Shown: piece after piece, positions 12,092-20,577 of the stretch
How positions within the stretch are numbered: position 1 is the first letter of the stretch
How the letters are laid out: each line of letters starts with the position of its first letter
NCBI GenBank assembly: GCA_027315365.1
Contig: DAHUYF010000029.1
Coordinates: 16,566 to 80,565 of the forward strand
Source: Rhodospirillales bacterium
GTDB lineage: Bacteria > Pseudomonadota > Alphaproteobacteria > ATCC43930 > CGMCC-115725
DNA: 64,000 bases
Direction: 5' to 3'
Translations under genes and position numbers: made by a program
The notes under the pieces: generated by a model
The model's database searches: none
Told to the model about the DNA's origin: nothing
What the model saw: the letters and a program-made list of their open reading frames with translations, nothing else

Positions 12092-12850
12092 TCACGCCAG
12101 CACCAGCGCAGCACCGCCGCGCAACACGGCGTCGGCAGCCGGCGTGTAGCGCCCGTCCGCCTCGTGCAGGGTCAGTCCGGGGGTCAGGCGAGTCGGAGTT
12201 TCCACGCCTTTGCGCGCGCGCACGATGATGCGCTTGGCCGGCTTGTCGGGACCAGCCCAGAGCGGGAAGACGGTGATCTCGCCGGCGCGGCCCATGAGCT
12301 GCGCCAGCAGCTGCTCCATGCGGTCGGCGCGATGGACGAAGGTAAGACTGCCCTTGGGCCGTACCATGGTAAGCGCGAAACGCACCCAGGCGGCGAGATC
12401 GGCCTCGCCCTCGACCGTCGCGGCGGCTTTGCCGGCGACCGGCGACGGCGAGGCCGCAGCGGACTCGAGAAAGGGCGGGTTCGCCAGGACATGGGAAAAG
12501 CTGCCGGGTTCGAGCCGCGGTGGCGGGTGCAGCAGGTTGCCGGCGATGATGCTGACCCGGCCGAAGAGATCGTTGAGCGTGACGTTCTCATTGGCGAGCT
12601 GCACGAGATCGCGTTGCGCCTCGATGCCGGTGATGCGGCAGCCTTCGACCCGCACCGCCAGGCAGAGCGCCGCCGCGCCCACGCCGCAGCCGATGTCGAG
12701 CACCCGGTCGACGGCGCTCGCCGGCACCGCGGCGGCAAGCAGGACGGGGTCGATCGCCGCGCGATATCCCGCGAGCGGCTGGCGCAGCTTGACCCGGCCA
12801 CCGAGAAGCGTGTCCTCGCTGACCGGAAGCCCGGCGGCCGGCTTGCTCAC
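12092..12850 (-). CDS. class I SAM-dependent N6-adenine methyltransferase, tRNA1(Val)-m6A37 (TrmN6/YfiC) type
   Basis: 252 residues from the GTG at 12850 (VSKPAAGLPVSEDTLLGG), which overlaps the DUF2007 stop by four bases (GTGA). The Rossmann SAM site is VLDIGCGVGAAALCL. The catalytic N-P-P-[YF] motif of N6-adenine methyltransferases is LANPPFLES, separated by an acidic LANENVTLNDL stretch. E. coli TrmN6 methylates A37 of tRNA-Val; this paralogue group could also act on other RNA. It pairs with the upstream DUF2007 gene and precedes the S49 peptidase, an order recalled in other alphaproteobacteria. Confidence 0.82.
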   Translation of the reverse strand: MSKPAAGLPVSEDTLLGGRVKLRQPLAGYRAAIDPVLLAAAVPASAVDRVLDIGCGVGAAALCLAVRVEGCRITGIEAQRDLVQLANENVTLNDLFGRVSIIAGNLLHPPPRLEPGSFSHVLANPPFLESAAASPSPVAGKAAATVEGEADLAAWVRFALTMVRPKGSLTFVHRADRMEQLLAQLMGRAGEITVFPLWAGPDKPAKRIIVRARKGVETPTRLTPGLTLHEADGRYTPAADAVLRGGAALVLA

Positions 12851-13059
12851 TCCGGCTTCTCCCCCGCCCCGGCGAGCACGGCCAGCGCGCGGCGATGGTC
12901 TTCCTCGCGCACCATCATGCGTCGCTGGAGCGCGGAAATGCCGCCCTCGATCGCGGCGGTGTTCTGATCGAGGATGTAAGTCTCGATGCCGGCATCGGCG
13001 AGCAGCGCCTCCAGCCAGGACAGCCGCACGAGGTCGTTGGTGCGCAGCAATTCTTTCAT
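12847..13059 (-). CDS. DUF2007 (PII-like signal-binding fold) protein
   Basis: 70 residues: MKELLRTNDLVRLSWLEALLADAGI, then a short beta-rich centre and a second helix (EEDHRRALAVLAGAG). The length and the pattern of seeking an N-terminal LLxTND then a C-terminal VREEDxxRA match the DUF2007 family, small ferredoxin-like putative sensors. It is translationally coupled to the methyltransferase by a 4-base overlap. It is the first gene of the leftward transcription unit, divergent from the polyprenyl synthase; the roughly 130-base gap should hold both promoters. Ligand unknown. Confidence 0.82.
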   Translation of the reverse strand: MKELLRTNDLVRLSWLEALLADAGIETYILDQNTAAIEGGISALQRRMMVREEDHRRALAVLAGAGEKPE

Positions 13060-13189
13060 CGGGCTTGTCGACTTGTCGCGGCGACGGGCCTGGGCTTGAC
13101 CGCCCCTCCCAGGCTTCTATGCTCGCCTGCGGGTAAGGCTCCGTCAAGCGATGGGCGACCGCAGCGGTGGGTGAGAAGGGGAAATCGGC

Positions 13190-14209
13190 GTGGCCCTGTT
13201 GGCAAGTGCGCGAGGCGAGGATGCCAAGAAGCCGGCGACGCTCGATGGCCTGACCGCGCTCCTGAAAGCCGATCTCGAGCGCGTCAACGGCGTCATTCTC
13301 GAGCGGATGCAGAGTCCGGTGGCGCTCATCCCACAGCTCGCCGGCCATATCATCGCCGCCGGCGGCAAGCGGCTGCGACCGATGCTGACGCTCGCGACGG
13401 CGCGGCTGTGCGGCTATCACGGCGAGCGCCATGTGGCGCTGGCGGCGGCAGTCGAGTTCATTCACACCGCCACCCTGCTGCATGACGACGTGGTCGACGC
13501 CAGCGACCTCCGCCGCGGCCTCGCCACCGCGAACGCCGTCTGGGGCAACAAATCCTCGGTCCTGGTCGGCGATTTCCTGTTCAGCCGCGCCTTCCAGCTC
13601 ATGGTCGAGGACGGCTCGCTCAAGGTGCTCGCCATCCTGTCCGAGGCCTCGGCGGTCATCGCCGAGGGCGAGGTGCTGCAGCTCGTCACCTCCAACGACA
13701 TCGAGACCACCGAGGAGGCCTATCTCGCGGTGATCGCGGCGAAGACGGCGCAGCTCTTCACCGCGGCGAGCCGGCTGGGCGCGGTGCTCGCCGACCGCCC
13801 GGAAGCCGAGGAGGAGGCGCTCGCCGCCTACGGGCGCAATCTCGGCACCGCCTTCCAGCTGGTCGACGACATGCTCGACTATTCCGCCCGCCAGGTGGAG
13901 CTCGGTAAGACCGTGGGCGACGATTTCCGCGAAGGCAAGATCACCTTGCCCGTGGTACTCGCCTTGCGCCAGGCCAGCGAGCCCGAGCGCGCCTTCTGGC
14001 GACGCACGCTGGAGCAGCTCGACCAGCAGGACGACGACCTGGGGCGCGCGATCGAGCTGATGACCCGGTACGGCACGCTGCGTGCCACGCTCGACCGCGC
14101 CCGGCATTACGGCGAGGCGGCGCGGCGCAGCCTCGCGCTGTTCCGCGACGGCGCCGAACGGCGGGCGCTCGAGGAGGCAATCGACTTCTGCCTCGCCCGC
14201 GGCTACTGA
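13190..14209 (+). CDS. ispB: polyprenyl (octaprenyl/decaprenyl) diphosphate synthase
   Basis: 339 residues. GGKRLRP is at 58-64. The first aspartate-rich motif LLHDDVVDASD has D99, D100 and D103, and the second is FQLVDDMLDY. These are the trans-isoprenyl diphosphate synthase signatures that bind Mg2+ and the diphosphates. Alphaproteobacteria use a long-chain product (C40-C50) as the ubiquinone tail, so IspB/DdsA is the likely role; exact chain length cannot be read. The start is GTG at 13190, with a purine-rich ribosome site (GAGAAGGGGAAA) ending 5 bases upstream. It ends about 50 bases before tRNA-Pro. Confidence 0.93.
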   Translation: MALLASARGEDAKKPATLDGLTALLKADLERVNGVILERMQSPVALIPQLAGHIIAAGGKRLRPMLTLATARLCGYHGERHVALAAAVEFIHTATLLHDDVVDASDLRRGLATANAVWGNKSSVLVGDFLFSRAFQLMVEDGSLKVLAILSEASAVIAEGEVLQLVTSNDIETTEEAYLAVIAAKTAQLFTAASRLGAVLADRPEAEEEALAAYGRNLGTAFQLVDDMLDYSARQVELGKTVGDDFREGKITLPVVLALRQASEPERAFWRRTLEQLDQQDDDLGRAIELMTRYGTLRATLDRARHYGEAARRSLALFRDGAERRALEEAIDFCLARGY

Positions 14210-14258
14210 GCGCGCCGGGGGTTGCAGCGCCGCCGATAACGCAGTATATCGCCACCGC

Positions 14259-14335
14259 CGGAGTGTAGCTCAGCCTGGTAGAGCACTGCTTTCGGGAGGC
14301 AGGGGCCGGAGGTTCGAATCCTCTCACTCCGACCA
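14259..14335 (+). tRNA. tRNA-Pro (anticodon CGG)
   Basis: A full cloverleaf can be drawn. Acceptor arms are CGGAGTG and CACTCCG, the D-arm carries AGCTCAGCCTGGTAGAGC, the anticodon stem is CTGCT/GGCAG with loop TTCGGGA (anticodon CGG), and the T-arm contains GGTTCGAATCC. Discriminator A and an encoded CCA follow. It reads proline codon CCG, common in this high-GC genome. Confidence 0.97.
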
Positions 14336-14341
14336 GGATCA

Positions 14342-14374
14342 AGCCGGCTGTCGCCGCGAGACAGCCGGCTTTTC
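14342..14374 (+). terminator. strong intrinsic terminator downstream of tRNA-Pro
   Basis: A perfect 11-bp stem, AGCCGGCTGTC at 14342-14352 with GACAGCCGGCT at 14360-14370, a 7-base loop and a T-rich tail. It begins 7 bases after the tRNA CCA end, so it most likely ends the tRNA transcript, and possibly ispB-tRNA readthrough. Confidence 0.92.
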
Positions 14375-14420
14375 CTTGGCCGCGCGCCGGATCCCGCGGC
14401 GCCCCGTCGCGGCCCGGTTC

Positions 14421-14645
14421 CTACGCGGCTTCCTCGTGCGGGCCGGCGGACGCCTCCTCCTCCAGCGCGGCGATCTCGACGACGCGGTGGACCGGCTTGC
14501 CGATCGGACGGAAGCCGTTGCACGCCCCGGCATCGCCGGCCATGGCGGCTTCGAGCAACCGCTCGGCGTCGGCGGCGCTGTCGGCCGCCAAGTCGACATC
14601 GAAGTAGGTCGTGCGCGAGTATGTCAGGCAAAATTTTCGCGGCAT
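14421..14645 (-). CDS. small protein of unknown function (74 aa)
   Basis: 74 residues beginning MPRKFCLTYSRTTYFDVDL, with a helix DAERLLEAAMAGD and an acidic C-terminus. The N-terminal beta-strand pair followed by an Ala/Glu helix is reminiscent of DpnD/PcfM-like small domains, but I cannot confirm this. No signal peptide or membrane segment. It lies alone between the tRNA-Pro terminator and the CLC gene, transcribed leftward. Codon use fits the genome. Confidence 0.55.
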   Translation of the reverse strand: MPRKFCLTYSRTTYFDVDLAADSAADAERLLEAAMAGDAGACNGFRPIGKPVHRVVEIAALEEEASAGPHEEAA

Positions 14646-14800
14646 GCTGACCTCCCTCTTTCGGGCATGTCCGCGCCGGTGTCAGGCGCAACGCGGATGT
14701 CAGGCAATGGTATTCCCCGCCACGGTCAAGACAAGCACTGCTTTGGCACATAGCGCCGCATCATTTCGCGCGATGCTCTTGCGCTCGCCGCGGCAGAAGA

Positions 14801-16699
14801 TCAGGTCTCGGGCTCGGAGCGCGATCCCCGCAGCTTGTCGCGCCAGAAGCGGATCGGACGGACCACGCGGCGGCGGTAGAGGATGGGGAAAGGATTGCGC
14901 GTCGGCGGCGCCGAGTAAGCCCGTGCATTGCTGATGACCGCCGCACCCATGGTATCGAGCGCGATATAGCCGGACACGTCGTCGGCGCGCGGAATGCGGC
15001 GCGCACCGCGAACCACGATGGCGAGATTGCCGCCGCGCCGCGCCAGCCGACCGATCACGTCGAACATGGCATCGACCGGACGCGCCAGGACGAAATCGGT
15101 ACGCGCGAGGTCGCCCAGCGTCATGCCGGGCTCGCGCGACTGCCACAGCTTGAAACCGGCATCGAGGCGGAGATAGCCCTTGATGCGCGCCCCGTCGGCA
15201 ATGACGAGATAGAGCGGTTTGCCGGTCTCCTCCAGCGACGCGATCACCTCCTCGAGCGGTTCGGCCGCCTGGCGCAGCTCGAAATCGGCCGCCATCGCCT
15301 TGTCGGCGTGGCGGATGCGATAGGTGTTGGCCTGCAGCGCGTCGGGGACCTCGTGTCCCTTCTTGACCAGCTTCAGGGTATAGACGCTCTCCGGCAGCAC
15401 CGCCCGGCGCACGCTGAGCGCAAGGGTCACGCCGAGGATCATCGGCACGATCACGTTGTAGTCGCGCGTCAGCTCGAACACCATGACGATGGCGGTGATC
15501 GCCGCGCCGGTCGTGCCGCCGAGCATGCCGGCCATGCCGACGATGCAGAAATCGGTGACGTCGACGCCAAGGCTCGGGGCGACCAGCATCGTCACCGTGC
15601 CCATCACCCCGCCGAAGGCGGCGCCGATGACCAGCGAGGCCGAGAACACGCCGCCGCTGCCGCCCGAGCCGAGCGTCAGCACCGTGGCCAGCAACTTGGC
15701 GGCGAAGATCAGCGCGAAGAACCCGAGGGTGGCGACGTCGCCCCTGAGCATGTCCTGCAGCGCGGCGTAGCTCGGCCCGGCAACGAAGTAGTGGCCGGTG
15801 CCGACCATCGTGCCATAGCTGAGCACCCCGACGATCAGCATGCCGACGATGTGCTGGAGATAGGGGTTCGGCGTAATCCGCGCGAATTGCCGCTCGGCCC
15901 AGCCGAGCACGGCGATCATCGACCAGGAGGCGAATCCCAGCAGGATGCCGAAAAGGAGGAACGGCACCAGGCCGAGCACGCCGGCGATGCGCAGATGCGT
16001 CGCCATCACCGTCTGCACCAGGAAGGTCGGCTGCATGCCGTAGTAGAAGCGCGTGACGAAAGTGCTGGCGCCGGTAGCAATGGTCACCGGCAGCAGCGTG
16101 CGGGCGCTGATCTCGGGCAACATCAGCTCGATGGCGAAGACGATCGAGCCGAGCGGTGCGTTGAAGGCGCCGGCGAGTCCGGCCGCCGCCCCGGCGGCGA
16201 CCAGGGTCATGCGCTGCCACTGCGCAAGATCGAGCAACCGCGAGAGGCGGGAGGCGAGAGCGGCGCCGATCTGCACGATCGCCGCCTCGCGCCCGACCGA
16301 GCCGCCGCTGGCGCTTTGCACGCCCGCAGCGAAGGATTTGGCGAAGGCCGAGATGGTGCGGACGCGGCCTTCGCGATAGTAGATGGCGTCGATGATGTCG
16401 GAGACGCCCTGCCCGCGCCGATCAGAGGGCAGCGCCCGCATCAGCATGATCACCGCGATGCCGCCGATGGCCGGCGACAGGATCACCAGCGGACCCAGCC
16501 AACTCGCCGGCGTGTGCAGGTTCGGGTCGTAATAGAAGGACAGCGTGCCGAGCAGGAAGAGATTGTGGATGCCCGCCACCAGCGCGCGGAACAGCACCGA
16601 AGAGCCGCCGGCCAGCACGCCAACCGCCAGCGCGACGAGCGACAGGCCGACCAACGCGATCGGCCGCCCCTCATGCCCGTGCTCGCTCTCGCGCACCAT
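14801..16699 (-). CDS. CLC-family chloride channel/transporter with C-terminal CBS-like region
   Basis: 632 residues. The CLC membrane core covers about residues 15-440, followed by a cytoplasmic region (about 455-600) that looks like a pair of CBS domains. Family motifs are present in altered form: GREAAIVQIG around E138 (the gating glutamate position), GGVFSASLVIG (GxFxP-like), and GQGVSD where GSGIP stands in E. coli ClcA. FAIELMLP aligns with the ClcA segment holding Glu202 and Glu203. E191 matches Glu202, but the internal proton glutamate Glu203 is Leu192, as in channel-type members. Passive chloride conduction is therefore more likely than Cl-/H+ exchange (inference). Tyr in ESVYTLKL aligns with ClcA Tyr445. 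It is transcribed alone. Confidence 0.9.
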   Translation of the reverse strand: MVRESEHGHEGRPIALVGLSLVALAVGVLAGGSSVLFRALVAGIHNLFLLGTLSFYYDPNLHTPASWLGPLVILSPAIGGIAVIMLMRALPSDRRGQGVSDIIDAIYYREGRVRTISAFAKSFAAGVQSASGGSVGREAAIVQIGAALASRLSRLLDLAQWQRMTLVAAGAAAGLAGAFNAPLGSIVFAIELMLPEISARTLLPVTIATGASTFVTRFYYGMQPTFLVQTVMATHLRIAGVLGLVPFLLFGILLGFASWSMIAVLGWAERQFARITPNPYLQHIVGMLIVGVLSYGTMVGTGHYFVAGPSYAALQDMLRGDVATLGFFALIFAAKLLATVLTLGSGGSGGVFSASLVIGAAFGGVMGTVTMLVAPSLGVDVTDFCIVGMAGMLGGTTGAAITAIVMVFELTRDYNVIVPMILGVTLALSVRRAVLPESVYTLKLVKKGHEVPDALQANTYRIRHADKAMAADFELRQAAEPLEEVIASLEETGKPLYLVIADGARIKGYLRLDAGFKLWQSREPGMTLGDLARTDFVLARPVDAMFDVIGRLARRGGNLAIVVRGARRIPRADDVSGYIALDTMGAAVISNARAYSAPPTRNPFPILYRRRVVRPIRFWRDKLRGSRSEPET

Positions 16700-17527
16700 G
16701 CCGTCTCAACGTCCCTGTGTCCGCCGGCCGCCACCGGCGAGGCCGTCCCGCGCTCGGCCGCCCGATCCGCTCGGCGCGGTATATGGGGGCAACCTCGACC
16801 GGTCCAGTCCTCACGCCATCCTCTTCCCGATTAAACACCCGCAATGTGGCAAGATTGCGCTAACGCTGCCGCATCCGAGCCCGACTCGACCGGGCGACGG
16901 CGCGCTCGGGCACCGTCGGGCCGCCGCCGGGCGGCGGCGGCGGCGGCGGCGCGGAAAAATCCGCGACGCGCCTGCCGGCGGCGGTTGGCTCCCGCACGAG
17001 ATCGCAAAAATCGCTGCGGCACAGTCACTTTTCCGAACATCGGCGGCTGCGCGCGAGCCACTCGGCGCGCCGCGGCCGCAGCGCGAGAGATGGCGCGCAC
17101 GCTTACGCAGGGCGGCCGGCGCGGCGAAATCGCGCTTTCGCGTAGCGTTTCTTTTCGAGGATCGATACAATTCTGTCGCTGCGGTACGTGCTCTGCGCGG
17201 CCGGCAGCTGTGCAACCAAACCGACGAAACCGGGGGCCGCTCAGCGATGAGCGGCCTCTTGTTGCCTGACGCTCGCGCCCGACCGCGCGCGTTCCGCGCG
17301 TCATCATCCGTCGCCATCCGCGCCGCGCGCCACATCGCGCCTTGAATGCGGCGCCCGCACCTGCCGCTCGCTGCTCGCTGCCCGACATCCGAAGCACTCC
17401 TCGCAACAGCGATCGGCAAGTGCAGTCGAGCGCGGCGGCGTGCGGAAAATTAACAGATTATCATTGTAATTTCCGAGAAATCTAATGTTAGCAACTCAGC
17501 AAGGAGTTCCATTACACTCTTCTCGCC
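16700..17527. other. 828-base intergenic region without a convincing protein gene
   Basis: No frame here has a recognisable product; open frames on both strands are Arg/Ala-rich and look like GC-rich noise. Contents seen: a GCC/GGC triplet run that folds on itself at about 16920-16950; a candidate small RNA with intrinsic terminator at 17172-17262 (separate entry); and an AT-rich stretch at about 17448-17520, including ATTTC-CGA-GAAAT at 17469-17481, which probably holds the rlpA promoter. Base composition falls sharply in the last 80 bases, as expected for a promoter region. Confidence 0.6.
17172..17262 (+). ncRNA. candidate small RNA ending in an intrinsic terminator
   Basis: The 3' end is a 9-bp perfect stem, GGCCGCTCA at 17235-17243 with TGAGCGGCC at 17248-17256 (loop GCGA), followed by TCTTGTT, the layout of a plus-strand terminator. 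No gene precedes it on this strand within about 800 bases. A TACAAT box at 17166-17171 could be a -10 element, giving an RNA of about 85-90 bases with an unpaired A/C-rich centre (CAACCAAACCGACGAAACC). No clear -35 box is seen. It could instead be an attenuator of rlpA, though that starts 265 bases further on. Confidence 0.4.
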
Positions 17528-18049
17528 ATGAGGTTGGCGGGTAAGCACAGGCGGGGGATTCCTCGGCTTCAGTCGTTCTTGGCGGCGCTGCTGTTGGCGG
17601 CGGCCGGTGCGTTGGGCGCGTGCACCGGGCCCGGTCCGGCAGCGCCGTCCGCCCTCGCCCTGCAACAACCGCTGTTGCCCTCGGCGCCGCCGACCGTCTA
17701 TCCGAGCGAGTTGCCGAACTTCACCCAGCTCGGTCTTGCCTCCTGGTACGGCCGCGACTTCCACCGCAAGACCACGGCCAGCGGCGAGCGCTACGACATG
17801 CGCGACCTGACGGCGGCGCACCGCTCGCTGCCGCTCAACACCGTGGTGCGCGTGACCAACCTCAACAACAACCGCTCGGTGGTGGTGCGGATCAATGACC
17901 GCGGTCCCTTCGCCCGCGGCCGCGTCATCGACGTCTCACGCGGCGCGGCGGAGGTTCTCGGCATGACCAAGGCGGGCGTGGTGCCGGTGCGCGTCGAGGT
18001 CTTCGACGCCGATCAGTCGAAGAACCTCGCCCAGTACATGGGCCCGTGA
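17528..18049 (+). CDS. rlpA: septal ring lytic transglycosylase RlpA-family lipoprotein
   Basis: 173 residues. Signal sequence with a hydrophobic core (FLAALLLAAAGAL) and lipobox LGAC suggests outer-membrane lipoprotein sorting. The double-psi beta-barrel domain follows: GLASWYGRDFHRKTTASGE, LPLNTVVRVTNL and RINDRGPFARGRVIDVS, with the Asp and His residues expected for the RlpA active site. RlpA cleaves glycan strands lacking stem peptides and acts at septa. The C-terminal SPOR domain of E. coli RlpA is absent, so septal targeting must differ. It converges with the SDR gene ending 31 bases downstream. Confidence 0.92.
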   Translation: MRLAGKHRRGIPRLQSFLAALLLAAAGALGACTGPGPAAPSALALQQPLLPSAPPTVYPSELPNFTQLGLASWYGRDFHRKTTASGERYDMRDLTAAHRSLPLNTVVRVTNLNNNRSVVVRINDRGPFARGRVIDVSRGAAEVLGMTKAGVVPVRVEVFDADQSKNLAQYMGP

Positions 18050-18080
18050 CCCGGGTCGGCGCCTTCTTTCCGGGCTGCGC

Positions 18081-18845
18081 TCAGTTGGCGGTATAGCCGC
18101 CGTCGAAGACGAATTCGGCGCCGGTGACGAAGCGCGCCTCCTCCGAAGCGAGATAGACCGCCATCGCCGCCAGCTCCTCCGGGGTGCCGAGCCGGCCCAG
18201 GGGGACCATCGCCTTCATCGCCTGGAGCATGCGATCGGGCTGGCGCGAGTCCGCGAGCATCTGTTCCACCATCGGCGTGTCGGTGTAGACGGGATGGATG
18301 GAGTTGCAGCGCACGCCGTTCTTGCGATGTGCGCAATGCATCGCCACCGATTTGGTCAGCAGCCGCACGCCCCCTTTGCTCGCGCAATAGGCGGCGCTGT
18401 CCCGCGCGCCGATGAGACCCGCGACCGACGAGATGTTGATGATGGCGCCGCCGCCCGCCTTGGCGATCAGCGCGATGGCATGCTTGCAGCCGAGGAAGGG
18501 GCCGTCGAGATTGACCGCATGAATGCGGCGCCACTCCTCGAGCGTGGTGTTCTCGACGTTGCCGCGGGTGCCGATGCCGGCGTTGTTGACCAGCGTGTCG
18601 AGACCGCCGAAGGCGGTCGCCGCGGCGCCGAGATTGGCGACCCACTGCTCCTCGCTGGTGACGTCGTGAGCCAGGAAGATGGCCGCCGACCCGATGCGGC
18701 GCGCCGCCTCTTCGCCGCGGACCCGGTCGATATCGGCGATCGCCACCCATGCGCCTTCCGCGGCGAAGGCCTCGGCCATGGCGCGCCCCAGCCCGGAGGC
18801 GCCGCCGGTGATGAACGCCGCCTTGCCCGCAAGCCGCTGTCCCAT
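18081..18845 (-). CDS. SDR-family NAD(P)-dependent oxidoreductase
   Basis: 254 residues from the ATG at 18845 (MGQRLAGKAAFITGG). Classical short-chain dehydrogenase: TGGASGLG cofactor loop, Asp after the second strand (ADIDR, pointing to NAD(H) preference), NNAG, catalytic Ser in ISSVAG, and YCASK holding the Tyr-x3-Lys pair. The C-terminal FDGGYTAN is typical. The substrate is unknown. It lies 23 bases downstream of the acyl-CoA ligase on the same strand, so a step in fatty-acyl or alcohol catabolism is plausible (inference). Confidence 0.9.
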   Translation of the reverse strand: MGQRLAGKAAFITGGASGLGRAMAEAFAAEGAWVAIADIDRVRGEEAARRIGSAAIFLAHDVTSEEQWVANLGAAATAFGGLDTLVNNAGIGTRGNVENTTLEEWRRIHAVNLDGPFLGCKHAIALIAKAGGGAIINISSVAGLIGARDSAAYCASKGGVRLLTKSVAMHCAHRKNGVRCNSIHPVYTDTPMVEQMLADSRQPDRMLQAMKAMVPLGRLGTPEELAAMAVYLASEEARFVTGAEFVFDGGYTAN

Positions 18846-18868
18846 CACGCCCTCCCTTGCCGTGCCGA

Positions 18869-20503
18869 CTATGCCGTGGGCAGCCGGTAGTCCTTGAACT
18901 GCTCGCGCAACTGCGTCTTCAGCACCTTGCCGGTCGCCCCGTGCGGCAGCTCCGGCACGATGACGACATCGTCGGGCAGCTGCCAGCGCGCGATCTTGTC
19001 GCCGAGGAAGGCGGTGATCGAGTCCTTGCTCGGCTGGCAGCCCGGCTTGGGCACGACGATCAGCAGCGGCCGCTCGTCCCATTTGGGGTGCGGCAGGCCG
19101 ATCACCGCCGCCTCGGCGATGTCGGGATGGCCCATCGCCGCGTTCTCGACATCGATCGAGCTGATCCATTCGCCGCCGGACTTGATCACGTCCTTGCTGC
19201 GGTCGACGATGATCATATAGCCGTCGCCGTCGATCGCCGAAACGTCGCCGGTGCGGAACCAGCCTTCCTCGTCGAACGCCGCCGCGGTCGCCTGGTCGTC
19301 GTTGAAGTAGCCGCTGACGATCCAGGGGCCACGCACCAGCAGCTCGCCGGTCGAGGCGCCGTCATGGGGACGCGCCGCGCCGTCGGCGCCGACCACCTTC
19401 ATGTCGACGCCGAACAGCGGCAGGCCCTGCTTGCTCTTGATCGCCAGGAGTTCGTCCGTCGAGCGCTCGAGGTGCTTCAGCTTGGGCAGCGCCAGCGTGC
19501 CCACCGGGCTCATCTCGGTCATGCCCCAGCCGTGGATGCATTGGACGCCGTATTTCTCCTCGAAGGCCGCGATCATCGCCCGGGGCGCGGCCGAACCGCC
19601 AACGGTGACGCGCTTCACCCCGTCGAGGCGCTTGCCCGTCTGCTCGAGATACTGCAGGAGACCGAGCCAAACGGTCGGCACGCCCAGCGACAAGGTCACC
19701 TTCTCGGCCGTGAACAGCTCGTGCAGGCTGGCGCCGTCGAGCTTCGGCCCGGGAAACACCAGCTTCGCCCCCGACATCGCCGCGGCATAGGGGATGCCCC
19801 AGGCGTTGACATGGAACATCGGCACCACCGGCAGGATGGCATCGCGCATTGAGACGCCCACGGCGTTGGCCGAGCAGATGGCGAAGCTGTGCAGCAGCGT
19901 CGAGCGATGGGTGTAGAGCGCCCCCTTGGGATTGCCGGTCGTGCCCGAGGTGTAGCAGAGCGACGAGGCCGTGTTCTCGTCGAATTCCGGCCAGACCAGA
20001 TCGGGCGTCTCGCCGGCGACGATCTCCTCGTAGCAGAGCGCGCCGGGCAGGCTGGTCTGCGGCATGTGCTCGCGATCGGTCATGATCACATAGTGCCGCA
20101 CCCCCGGCCATTCGCCGGCCATCTTCTCGGCGATCGGCACGAAGGTGAGATCGAGAAGGAGGACCTTGTCCTCGGCATGGTTGACGATGTAGCGCAGCTG
20201 GTCGGCGAAGAGCCGCGGATTGACCGTGTGGCAGACCGCGCCGATGCCGGAGACCGCGAAATAGATCTCGAAATGCCGGTGGTTGTTCCAGGCCAGGGTC
20301 GCGACGCGATCGCCGAGCCCGACTCCCAGGCGCTTCATGGCCTTCGCCAGCTGCCGCGCGCGGCGCTCGGCCTCGGCGTAGGTGTAGCGATAGATCGGAC
20401 CTTCGGTAGTCCGCGTCACGATCTCGGTATCGCCGTGGTACTCCGCGGCGTATTGGATGAGCGCCCCGATGAGCAGCGGGCGGTCCATCATCAAGCCGCG
20501 CAT
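18869..20503 (-). CDS. acyl-CoA synthetase (medium/long-chain fatty-acid--CoA ligase)
   Basis: 544 residues in the ANL adenylate-forming superfamily. The P-loop-like motif YTSGTTGNPKG, the A5 region GWGMTEMSP, the hinge GWFRTGDVSAID and the C-terminal catalytic Lys in GKVLK are all visible. These enzymes activate a carboxylate with ATP to an acyl-AMP and then thioester it to CoA. The N-terminal part (GDTEIVTRTTEGPIYRYTY) resembles the medium/long-chain ligase AlkK/FadD group. The ATG at 20503 follows a GGGGGG ribosome site at 6 bases. It is flanked on the same strand by two SDR genes, suggesting a degradation cluster. Confidence 0.92.
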   Translation of the reverse strand: MRGLMMDRPLLIGALIQYAAEYHGDTEIVTRTTEGPIYRYTYAEAERRARQLAKAMKRLGVGLGDRVATLAWNNHRHFEIYFAVSGIGAVCHTVNPRLFADQLRYIVNHAEDKVLLLDLTFVPIAEKMAGEWPGVRHYVIMTDREHMPQTSLPGALCYEEIVAGETPDLVWPEFDENTASSLCYTSGTTGNPKGALYTHRSTLLHSFAICSANAVGVSMRDAILPVVPMFHVNAWGIPYAAAMSGAKLVFPGPKLDGASLHELFTAEKVTLSLGVPTVWLGLLQYLEQTGKRLDGVKRVTVGGSAAPRAMIAAFEEKYGVQCIHGWGMTEMSPVGTLALPKLKHLERSTDELLAIKSKQGLPLFGVDMKVVGADGAARPHDGASTGELLVRGPWIVSGYFNDDQATAAAFDEEGWFRTGDVSAIDGDGYMIIVDRSKDVIKSGGEWISSIDVENAAMGHPDIAEAAVIGLPHPKWDERPLLIVVPKPGCQPSKDSITAFLGDKIARWQLPDDVVIVPELPHGATGKVLKTQLREQFKDYRLPTA

Positions 20504-20577
20504 TGTATCCCCCCTGGCTCGTTCGATCCGTCGTTCCGGCGGCCCATGCCTATAGCGGACGCGGCGCGGCGCGCCAA

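Noticed and set aside
16920..16950. GGC triplet run as a microsatellite or structured element
   Set aside because: Short, and expected by chance in DNA of this composition. It folds on itself but has no supporting context.
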